DNA of 64,000 bases from Carallia brachiata. Taxonomy: Eukaryota; Streptophyta; Magnoliopsida; Malpighiales; Rhizophoraceae. A program made the translations under genes and the position numbers. Where the stretch lies: positions 9,974,095 to 10,038,094 of the forward strand of contig JADCRB010000013.1 in the NCBI GenBank assembly GCA_021464245.1. The letters are read 5' to 3'. Below, piece by piece: positions 40,938 through 50,975 of the stretch; positions within the stretch are counted from its first letter, which is position 1, and each line of letters opens with the position of its first letter. The notes below the pieces were generated by a model. It was given only the letters and a program-made list of their open reading frames with translations. It had not been told where the DNA came from and did not search any database.

Positions 40938-42187
40938 GGGGCCGTTTGGAGTGGTTCATATTTTCTGTTTTCTGTTTATTTTTCACAAAAAAAACAAGAA
41001 ACATGTTTGTTATTGATTCTGTTTTCTTTTTTTTATTGAAAAGTTAAAAGTGTTTTTCAAAGAAAAAAACAGATTGGGAAAATAATAAAAATAGCTTTCT
41101 GATTTTGTTTTTCACTTTTCTTCTATACTTTCTCTCACAACTTTTTCTCTTTCTATCCACCCTCTTTATCATATCTTTCTTTACTCATCCTCTCTCTGTC
41201 CCTCTATATTTTTTTCTCTCACTACTCTTTCTCTCTCTATCGATTCTATCTCTACCCTCTATCTCCTTTTCTATCTCTACCATTCTCTCTCTACCCTCTC
41301 TCCCCTTTTTCTATCTCTATCATTCTCTCTCTACCCTCTCTCTTTCTCTCTTTTCTCTCTCTACTCATTCTTTCTCTACCATCTTTCTCTTTTTTCTCTT
41401 TCTACCATTATCTCTACCAATTCTCCCTCTACCCACTCTCTCTCTCTCCTTTTTCTCCCTCAACCATCTCTCTACTACGCATCTCTCTGTGCTCCCTCCT
41501 CTCTCTCATTTTTCTTTCTCACCATCTTTTCTTTTTTTTACTCTATCATTCTCTCTACTCGTTCTCTCTCTGCCCTCTCTCTCTCTCGTTTTTCTCTCTA
41601 CCATTCTCTGTTTACCCATATTCTCTCTCCTTTTTCTTACTCTACTATTATCTCTCTACTCTCTCTTTCTTCTTTCTCTCCTATCTAGCTCTCTCTTTTT
41701 TCTTATTTTACCATTCTCTCAACTCATTCTCTCTCTACGCTCTCTTTCTCATTTTTCTCTCTTTATCATTCTCTGTACTCGTTCTTTCTATACTCGCTCT
41801 CTCTTTTCTCTCTCTGTCATTTCGCTCTATCTCTCTCCTCTCATTTTTCTCTCTCTACTATTCTATTTACTCATTCTTTCTCTACCCTTCTCTTCTTTCT
41901 GTCTCATTCTCTCTACTCATTCTCTTTCTTCCTCATTCTCTCTCCTTTTTTCTCTCTTTACCATTCTCTCTACTCATTCCTCTCTACCCTCTTTCTTTCT
42001 CTCTCTCTTTCTCTCGCTCCCATTTTTCTCTTCATATTTATACTTTTTTTTACCATTTCTCTCACTATCTTTTTTCTATCTATTTTTTTATTCGTATAAA
42101 AAAAACAAAAATTCAACAAACAGTAAAAACAAAAAACAAAAAATGAAAAACAGAAATAAAAAACTGACAGCGTCTCCAAACGGACTC
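40938..42187. mobile_element. non-autonomous PIF/Harbinger-like element 3 with CT-rich core
   Basis: The ends are GGGGCCGTTTGGAG and the complement of GAGTCCGTTTGGAG, each flanked by TTA (40935-40937 and 42188-42190). Next to the ends are inverted stretches (TTTTCTGTTTTCTGTTT on the left, AAAAACAGAAATAAAAA on the right). The core, about 41105-42050, is almost purely pyrimidine on the plus strand, made of degenerate CTCTCTCTACCATTCTCT-like units. A 368-codon ORF runs through it but is a translation artefact of the repeat. No transposase is present. Confidence 0.7.
41105..42050 (+). repeat. kilobase-scale CT-rich polypyrimidine tract
   Basis: About 950 bases consist nearly only of C and T, in irregular units of about 25-60 bases separated by short TACCATT or TACTCATT words. 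It is the core of the third TTA-flanked element. Confidence 0.9.
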
Positions 42188-42190
42188 TTA

Positions 42191-43193
42191 AATTTTACCT
42201 GCATACCCTGAACATGATTTTTTTTTTTTGTTTTTGGCCAGAAAACATGGACTTTTCACAAAAAAAAAAAAGTTTTCTATAGATAACAGAAGAAGGTACG
42301 CTTTTGTTTTTGGTTTCCATCACTCATTCGCCCTGCGATAGACCGGTAGGGAAAGAAAAATAATTGTGGGAACAAGCATCAGAAACTTGCAAACAAATGT
42401 TTTATAGATTATCACTCTATAATTAATGACAAATTATCTTAATAATTCCAAAAAGAGCCTTCTATCGACGAATAATTACTTCATGGTAGTAGGAGTTAAG
42501 AGTGTAAACAAGTCCAGTAAAACTTTTTTTTTAATTAAATTGAATTTTGAATTTTTTACTCAAGAATCGTTTAGCTTTATAGTTTTAATATAAATATGAA
42601 ATAATAAAAAATATTGTTAAAAATAGAATTAGATTGATAAAATGTTTATTTTAATAAAACTAATCAATTAAAAAATAAATTGTTACTTTTAGTGAATAAT
42701 TATAAAAGAGTATAACATTGCACAATTTTTTTTTTCACATTTTTGGGTTTGTGAAAGGTCCAATGTATACAATTCACGAAGAAAAAAAAACTATTTTCGT
42801 CAGTCAAACAAGACTACTAAATAAATTCTAATGACACTTCAAACAGATATTTTAATGATTTTAAGATGAGTGTTAAATAATTTTTAAGTAAATTATTTAC
42901 GAATTTTAAACGAATTAAATTTACCCTTAAACAAATTAAATTTACCCTTATTTAGATTTGACTCTTCTATTAAATGAGATTTGATATGAAGTTTTGAAAG
43001 AGTTTTTAGGTAGTCAAGTCAATATACTTTTGGTGGATATATTGATTCTTTTACACTCTAAATTAATTAATAAAAAAATAAGATTATGTAAAAATATTTA
43101 ATAAAATATGTGGAGATATGTAATTAATCTAATATCATTCAATAGTATATATATATATATATATAAATATAATTTTTTTTAAAAGGGCAAAAA
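42191..43193. other. AT-rich spacer with TA microsatellite
   Basis: No coding region is seen. A (TA)n microsatellite lies near 43146-43164, and the short direct repeat AACAAATTAAATTTACCCTT is near 42920-42950. Confidence 0.4.
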
Positions 43194-44297
43194 AACATAT
43201 TTTACTCACTATCTTTATGTTTTTTAAAGTTTTTACTTACAAGGTTTTTCTTTTTCAAAATTCACCCACCACATTTATTTATTGATCTCATTTTTCTATC
43301 CTTTATATAATCTTCTGTTAAATGTCCTGTGTTAAATGTCCCATATGATAGTTCAGTTATCGTCATGTAACCATTGTCAGATGCCATATCAGCAAAGTAT
43401 TGATGAGATGGCAAATTGTAATCATTTTAACATTTTCAAAACAAGGTTTATTACTAATATCTCATTTTCATAATTTTTTTACTAAATATTGTAAAATATA
43501 AAATTTTAGACTTATATGTATCTTTTTCTCTCAAAATAATATTATATTTCATTTTTATATTTTTTTTCAATTTTCATTTTGCCTCTCTTTGCCCGCCACC
43601 ATTGTTCCCTTTGCTGTCGTTGCCTCTTCTTAGCAGCAGCACCACCCTCCATAGCAACGCCACTACCAGATCTGAAGAAAGGTTCTCCAATTCAAGGCTC
43701 TTCATTACAAGTCCAACAATCCTAGTATAAAGTTGCACAAATTGTACTCTCTAGTTCCATCTTCAAGTAGGTGCTCTCTAGTCCGCTCGACCGGCCGCCC
43801 CAAGATTGGTCATGATTTTACACTGGCAAGCCTTTTATGCAACGCCGAAGGATTGCGGAACTAACTGGTAGGAGTGAGACCGAAAAAAGGGGAGATTTGG
43901 GGCCTTGAATTTGATGGGGGATGATAAAAATCAATCATCGAGTTTTGGATGGTGGTGGAGGGGTCGTCGGTGGAGGTGAAGAGAGAAACGTAGAAAATAA
44001 AAAAAAATATATTTTTTTAGATTTAAGAAATTTGAAATTTTTATTGTATAATAAAATATTTCTTTGTTTTTTATTTAATATAAAAATTATAATAATTGCC
44101 ACCTCATTGGTATTTTGTTGCATGGAGTCTGACAATGGTTATGTTAGGACGATTAAACTGTTATATAAGATATTTTAACAGAAGACTAACGGAAAAAAAA
44201 AAAAAAAAGATAGAATAAAGTTAATAGATGAATTTAAAAAAAAAATGTTATAAATGAAAATTTATAAGATATAAAAATAATGAATAAAATATATTAT
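43194..44297. mobile_element. long-terminal-inverted-repeat element (Mutator-like or foldback)
   Basis: The left arm (about 43194-43610) and right arm (about 43960-44297) are diverged inverted copies. For example TCTTCTGTTAAA, ACCATTGTCAGA and GATGAGATGGCAA on the left reappear complemented in the right arm in mirrored order. The loop, about 43600-43960, is clearly richer in G and C and contains no intact ORF. Arms of hundreds of bases are typical of Mutator-like elements, which sometimes carry captured gene pieces; I could not identify the loop. No target duplication was established, so the outer ends are approximate. Confidence 0.6.
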
Positions 44298-44396
44298 TTA
44301 TTTTTTAAATTTAATATATTTTTTATAATTTAATAATTTAAATTATTACGTGACTCCCAACGTTACGTTGCTATCCACATTTTTCTAACAAAGAAT

Positions 44397-44636
44397 GTGC
44401 AGAACCAGAACGCAACTTCCAGATCCTTTTTCTTGTGCAATAATAATCGCACTAGTTTCAGCAACCAAAATCTCAAAATTACATCCTCTGCTGAGCTTCA
44501 AATCGTCTTTCTCCAATCGTGGAAGCTTCGCGGTTATGGCGGCCACGGAGATTTCGTTAAGAGAAATATTCATCCAAACGGCGTCGCTGTTATCGCTCTC
44601 GATTTTCCCAAAGCCCTAAACGGCGTAAATCTAGAT
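44397..44636 (+). pseudogene. orphan first exon resembling 3-hydroxyisobutyryl-CoA hydrolase-like protein
   Basis: In one frame the sequence reads a leader-like stretch followed by GHGDFVKRNIHP and NGVAVIALDFPKALN. This matches the start of the crotonase domain in plant mitochondrial 3-hydroxyisobutyryl-CoA hydrolase-like proteins (valine breakdown), which read [28 protein letters not shown] donor follows at 44625. No ATG opens this frame: the nearest one, at 44395, is in another frame. None of the later exons (for example the FCAGGD motif) can be found before the H-protein gene begins at 45613. I therefore treat it as a gene fragment. It begins about 100 bp after the long-inverted-repeat element. 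The identity rests on about 25 residues. Confidence 0.5.
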
Positions 44637-44639
44637 TTT

Positions 44640-45612
44640 CTTTCTTTCTTTCTTTCTGTCTTGCCAAAATATGCTTCTAATTTATATTCAAGTATTATAG
44701 TCTATATATAAAAGGATGAAGCTATTTACACGAAGAAATAGATACATGCATGTAAGTTATAGGCAAAATTTTTTGTCTTTATTATCTCATTTTACGTGTA
44801 TAAAATAAAAAATTATGTGTAAATAACATTACCCTAAATAACATTTTGTTTGAAAATTGTGAACGAATTTTACTGCTGCAACCATTGTATTTAAGCCTCT
44901 TAAAAAAAAAGTTGAACTCTTATAATTTTATTTTCTTTTTTTTGTCCTGTTTTGGTACCAAATACGGTTGTTTCTTGAAGAGTCTTAAAAAATTTCTCTT
45001 TTTTTTTTTTAAGAAACTTTTTTTAAAAATTTGAAAAAAAATAGTAAATTATCACGTCATTATCATTTAATATTAATATGATGTATAAGTTGGTTGACTT
45101 GTCATTGATTGAAAGTTATGTAGATGATTTAACAGTCGATTAACGATAAAAAGTGAAAAAATTAGTCATAAAAGTATAAAAGTTAAATTTTAATAATAAA
45201 ATAAATTGTGAACGAAATTTCTAAATGACTTTAAAAATAGCTGGTAAAATCATGGTTTTTAACGCTTGAATATTTTTTTGAACGAATTTAACGCTTGAAT
45301 TTGACTCCCATATATTTAGTTTCACCGATTATTAAGACTAGGACTCCACCTGTAGCTTTGTTCAGGGAAAAAAAAAAAACTCCACCCGTAGCTGGTGATA
45401 GAAATAATTGGTTTATAGACAAAACAATTAGAAAAAGGTCCGCCATTACATCGAGTACGGAAGTGTTAGGATGAGGCATTGATTGACGACCGTTCATCCT
45501 AAAGATAAAATAAAAGCAGAGCAAATGCGGGGGCTTGGAGTGGTTGAAAAGCAGAGCTTGAAAAAAAAGAAATAAAACCACACAAAATAAGCCAAGTAAA
45601 GATTAGGCAACA
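44640..45612. other. spacer and promoter region of the H-protein gene
   Basis: AT-rich with several poly-T/A runs. The final 100-200 bases should contain the promoter and leader of the plus-strand H-protein gene, but no clear TATA box was identified. Confidence 0.35.
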
Positions 45613-47613
45613 ATGGCACTCAGGATGTGGGCTTCTTCAACAGCCAATGCTCTAAGAATCTCTGTTGTCTCCTCCTCGAAAACTCACCTCTCTCCATTCT
45701 CTCTCTCAAGATGCTTTTCCACTGGTAAATTTCTTCACTTTCTTGCCCTTCTTTTGTTTTTTTGTTTTCCTTATAGTTGTTTTTGAAGAGAACTACAACT
45801 TCCCAAATTGAATTCAGTGTCTTAAAGAAGTAAAAGATTTTTCCTTTTTGATTTTTCAAACATGGGTTTTAGTTTAATTCTTTCTTTTTTTCTTCCCTCT
45901 TTTTTGCAGTTAGTTTTGGAGATTTTAGTGTATTTTCTCAAGAGGGGTGCATAAGTATTGGGGATTTTGGTTGCCTTTTTTTTTTGTTTTTGTTTTTGTT
46001 GCAGTTCTGGATGGGCTCAAGTATTCATCTTCACATGAATGGGTGAAACCTGAGGGTGCAGTGGCTACAGTTGGTATAAGTGACCATGCTCAGGTTATTC
46101 TTTACTTGGCTACAGAAAGTGAAATTCTTTGTCTATCAGATTTGAGTATGTTGGAAATGATTCCCACATCCGTTGGGAATAAAAAAAAAGAATGAAATTT
46201 AAGGTTGTTGGGTAAGTTCGTGTTAAGACATTTAAAAAAAAATTGGCCTAAACACTCTACTACTCATATTAAGAACCAATCCATGGACAAACATAATTGG
46301 ACCCTCCATAAAAATATAACAGAGTATTTGCCGGTAAGATTCTTTACACAAAATGAAAATTCTCAATTTAATCTGGCAACTTCATGATCTAGATAAGATT
46401 TGTGGCTCTATCTGTCAGATGCGATTGAACTTAGGAAACGATCAAAATTAGTCAGTTTACCAATATTTGACAAAATCCTGAAGTGATACCTGCTAAAAAA
46501 GTTGATGCAAAATTTTCATAAGATATAGAATAGACTTGCCACAGCATCATAAGTCGGATAACATATATTATGCCTTTGAGAGTCTTCCATTCAATATAGG
46601 CCTGTGATTAGAAGGGACCTTTAGTTAGCATGAAACAATGACTTGGCATAATTACTACGGTATCATAGGAAAGTTTTCAGCATGTTGGTTATGTGTGAGC
46701 ATGATCCTTCTTTCACATTGATGTAGTTCATGTTCTGTAGTGTGAGGCCATTATTATGTATACAGACTTCATGGTTCCATCCTTGGTCGTTATTTCTCGT
46801 GGCACCTAGTTGTCTTATGAGTTCTCTTGATATTTGTGTATAAATTAAATTAACGGTATCCTGAACAAAATGGTATTTTTACAAGGGTGTTACTATAACT
46901 TGGAGAAACTCTTAGCATTTTTTGTTTGGGTGGGGTGATTTATACTTAGTATCTTATTAATCGTTATGTCAATCCTAGTACTGCTGTCGCTTCCTGCTTG
47001 CGTACATTGTTCTTCTTCTGGATGAGTGTACTTTGCATAGATTACCCAACTGATGAGGGTGCAAGGCTGCATTGGTAAACCAATGACACAAGGCCTGCTT
47101 CGTCGATACCTGGATTATGAATTTACTGCAATATGTGCAGGGACATCTGGGAGAAGTGGTGTTTGTAGATTTGCCAGAAACTGGAGTTTCAGTCACTCAA
47201 GGGGGCAGCTTGGGAGCTGTGGAAAGTGTGAAAGCAACTAGTGATGTCATTTCTCCTATCACCGGCGAGATTGTTGAGGTTAACCCGAAGCTTAAGGAAG
47301 CACCTGGTTGGTAAGCCTCTATAACCCAACCTGATTGTTATTGATTTACTTCTGGTAGAATTTCTTCAAATCTATGCTGCGAGTAGCCTAGATTCACTAG
47401 CCTCCCTGACTCCTTTCGCCCAACACATTATATGTATATTTCTTCCTTCGTTCCTAATTCTCACACTTTTTGTGTTTCATGAAGATCAATTCAAGTCCGT
47501 ACGAAGATGGATGGATTATCAAGGTCAAGCCAGGCAATCCATCAGAATTGGAATCCTTAATGGGTCCAAAGGAGTACGCCAAGTTCTGCGAAGAAGAAGA
47601 CGCAGCTCATTAG
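45613..47613 (+). CDS. GDCSH: Glycine cleavage system H-protein, mitochondrial, 4 exons, one apparent 1-base deletion
   Basis: Exons are 45613-45724, 46005-46093, 47141-47310 and 47485-47613. The H-protein is the lipoyl carrier of the mitochondrial glycine decarboxylase complex; it shuttles the aminomethyl group between the P and T proteins and the lipoamide to the L protein. The start [16 protein letters not shown] and the run up to SRCFSTV form the mitochondrial targeting peptide, almost unchanged from other plants. The lipoyl domain has [32 protein letters not shown] and the lipoylation segment [12 protein letters not shown], whose lysine carries lipoate. The C-terminus [12 protein letters not shown] is canonical. 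Exon 3 is one base short: it ends CCTGGTTG before GTAAGC, where the family needs a Leu codon followed by [10 protein letters not shown] in exon 4. Adding one T restores 166 residues, the normal length. The first residue of exon 3 is Gly where relatives usually have Asp (AQDHLGE). Confidence 0.93.
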
Positions 47614-49123
47614 ACTTCTTGTATATTTTAGTAATGTGTTTATTCTTGGGATTACATTAAACAAGTCCAAGTCTTTTTAAGTTGTTGCAAATTAAGTTCC
47701 AAGTTCGCCAATCTGCATTTTTTATATTTCCATTGCATCATTCATTTCGTGTGTCATTATGATCTTCGTTCTCATGAACACAAGAACCATTTTCTTCTGG
47801 CAGCTTGTTTGGCATGATAAATGTTGAAGAATTCAATGCTGTTGAATTCTATTTATGCAATTCCTTTGTTCAACAAATATAAGAACCAGTACAATCAGTA
47901 ATTTTCATCAAAATTGTTTGAATTTGGAGAAAATTCTGTTCATTTTATTGTTTACATAAATTTAGGAACCTTATAAGTGCCTGCCTTTATTTGGAGCAGG
48001 AGGAGCGTGTCAACCACTTTATTAAATTTTGTCACTTTCTTTTCTATATTTTCTTAATTGTTTTCTTTTTTTTTTTGATAGAAAAAATGTATCACAGGTA
48101 TGTTATTTATCACACTTGTGAACTGAGGTTCGGAGTTACGCGTTAAATTAATTGTAGTTGTAATTGTAGTTTTCTTGCCTTGCATGCATGCATGAAATCT
48201 CCTCTCTCATTGCGAGAGTTTCCTCCCTTCTAGTCTGAGAGTCCTGAGCCGCTCTACAGGAATCCTTCGGCGTGTACTCCTTTAAAAATGGGGTTGGAGT
48301 GGGGCTCTTGTCCCCCCAACAAAACAAGACCCCTAGTTTGAGGGCTGCGTTTCCACCCCTCCGTGGTCCCGTCTCCTTGTTTAAGCTCATGTGTGGTACC
48401 TTTTTACAGTTGCTGCTTGTAGCTTTAGTGTTTTTGGCTTTTATTGATTATGACCGATCGATCATTTTTTCTTCATTTTCCTTTGGACTCCTTTAATAAA
48501 TTCCTCCTCTCTCTCTTCTATTTCTATTACTCTGAAACCCGAAAAATTGCATTCTGCGGTGTCACAAAATTTTGAATACAGATTCCCAATTGCTTTTGGT
48601 GCCCCCACCGCCGGAAAGTCCTCCTTGACTAATCACACCATTTCCTCCAATAAAGTAGGTGGTAAAAAATTTGGGGCCCAAGTTCTATTAATGTCGATTT
48701 TAGATTGCTATTTTTTCTAGAATGAAAATTTGATAATTCTATTAATAGTTTTTTTTAATTAAAATGAGTTTCAATCTTAAATTTTCAAAAGCAATGTATA
48801 CATAATACAGCTCTGTGTAGTTTTCATACTTGTTTGATATATTCAACTGATAGACACAATTTCCTCCAATAAATTACGTGGTAGGAAACATGTTGGGCAC
48901 CAAGTTTTCTAAGGTAGTTGCTATTTTTATTCTTTTTTTTTTATGAGTATAACACACTAAGAGTTTATACTATACAAAATATTTAATTATTTTTTTTTTA
49001 ATTTTAAGTTGACTCAATTTATTATAGTATAAGATTATATATGAGTTATACGTATAAAAACAAGTGAATCAAAATTAAATTTCGCTCTGTTAATAGCATA
49101 CAGTAGAAGAGGATGAACATTAG
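47614..49123. other. convergent 3' flanks of the H-protein and P450 genes
   Basis: The two genes converge on this 1.5-kb stretch. It holds their 3' untranslated regions and a mixed-composition segment (48140-48420) with a short plus-strand ORF that shows no known domain. Confidence 0.4.
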
Positions 49124-50069
49124 TCATCCATAGCCATGGCCATAGTAATGAAGTAAGCAGGTCTTCAATCGATCATGCAACTTTGTGATTTTGGCTAGAC
49201 AATTGTCTCTAGGCCTGGGCAACGGTACATAGACAGATGGGCACTTGGGATCTTGTTGTTCAAGCCTGTTTCAAAAGTTTTATTTAAATGAAAAAAAAAT
49301 TATTTTGAGGGAACAAAAATTATTTAACTAGGCAATCTCGCATCATTAGCAAATATTTTCTTCTTCAAAAAAAAAAAAAAGAAAAGGTTGGCCAGTGGCT
49401 AATTAGCTCGAGAAAGTAGGTGGAAAATTACTTGTAGTTAAGCACCAGATAATGGAGGAATATGGTAATCTCAAGCTTGGCAAAGTCAGCTCCAGGGCAC
49501 TTCCTGCTTCCGGCTCCAAAGGGAATAAATGATCCTGCTTTAAGTTTCTGTTTCTGCTTGCCATTCAAAGCAAAAAAACAGTTCCAAAAAAAAAAAAACA
49601 CAAACATAAATGGCCTATTTTAGGCATGAAGCTATCATAAACATGAATATTGCGGAAATAGACCATTTAATATCTGGAAAGAAAATACTAATCTACTAAA
49701 TATTTGTCTAACTTACATCCCATCTAGACGGAAGAAACAATTGTGGATCAGGATGGGTTTCAGGATCCATATGAACAGCTCTGCCCCATACCAAAACTTT
49801 CCATCCTTTTGGAATAAGATAGCCTACGACATTTTTTTTTAGTTTCCCCCAGTCAGCCATAACATAATTAAAAGGAAGGAAAGATATGCGAACAAGATCA
49901 TATAGAAGTTGAGCAAATTATATATATATATAAAAGAAGTGCACCAACCATTCATTTCAACATCCATTTTTGCCTCCCGGAATATGCAAGTTGAAATACT
50001 AGCTTTGCGCAATGCCTCGTCAATTACCTAGAGCACACCACAAAAATCCACTACACAAATATAGGACAA

Positions 50070-50270
50070 ATGTAGGTGGACGAAGAAAAGGTGGACAGGA
50101 ATAGAAAAATTTATTTGTACAATTAATTAGTTTATTTATGTAATGAGATATTGAGTTATTGTAATAAAATTTGAAAGTATTTTTTATTTATTTTTTTATT
50201 GTAAAAATTAAGCGTTTTGTTACACAAATAAATTAATTTGTTCTTTTTTTTTTCCGTGAACGTAATGAGA
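50070..50270. repeat. MITE copy B in a P450 intron
   Basis: It lies in the intron between P450 exons 5 and 6 as counted from the N-terminus (50028-51267). It shares AATTAATTAGTTTATTT, TTGAGTTATTG and AATAAAATTTGAAAGTATTT in the same order with 14505-14700, and has the same inverted layout of ends. Confidence 0.6.
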
Positions 50271-50734
50271 TCCACAAATAAATTTATGCTACATCAATTA
50301 GCAAAATGAATGCTTTATATGAAGAGGAAAAAAAAAAAGAACATGCACTTTACTCATGAGGCTATTACTCATGAGGCTATCTTACTCTCAGTTGCTCTGT
50401 TAGCGTAGAGTTATCAGTGTTAGGATGGCAGGTTTTTTATAAGAAAAGATTGATTCGGACATCAATAGATGAATATGGGTTTGATTTATGGAGGGATAAC
50501 GTACTTCCTCACCATTTCTCTATTTGATGTTCCAAAATAAGGTTGGTGGTCCCTACAATTAGAACATAATTCACAAATAGGAGGGAATAACTATTTAAGA
50601 TAATTTTTAAGTTTATATTTATATTGTGCGACGGAGAGAAAAATAGGGAGATAAAGAATGTGTTTGTTGGTACGATGAAAAGAGTAAAAAAAAGAAAATA
50701 TAATTATTATTATATTTTTTTTATATATTTCTTT

Positions 50735-50975
50735 CTTCTCACTATCTACACCATTTAAATAATTTTATTTTCTCTCTACTTTTTCTCTCATAAATTATTA
50801 TTTATTTGTTCTTTCACCATACTTTCTTTCTCTTCATTTTTCTATCACTCCAAATAACTTTATTTTCTCTTTATTTTTTCTCTCACAAATTACTATTTAC
50901 TTTTTCTTTCACCATACTTTCGTTCTCTCCACTTTCTCCACCACTCTAAATAACTTTATTTTCTCTTTATTTTCT
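50735..50975. repeat. imperfect tandem repeat of about 96 bp in a P450 intron
   Basis: About two and a half copies of a pyrimidine-rich unit containing AATAACTTTATTTTCTCTTT and TTTCACCATACTTTC. The flanks (GTGTTTGTTGG near 50662 and the complement of GTGTATTTGGAGTG near 51010) resemble inverted ends, so this may be the inside of another small transposon. Confidence 0.55.

Noticed and set aside
41105..42211. A 368-codon open reading frame rich in Leu, Ser and Phe
   Set aside because: It is a translation of the CT-rich tract; any frame of such DNA lacks stop codons. There is no domain and no credible start context.
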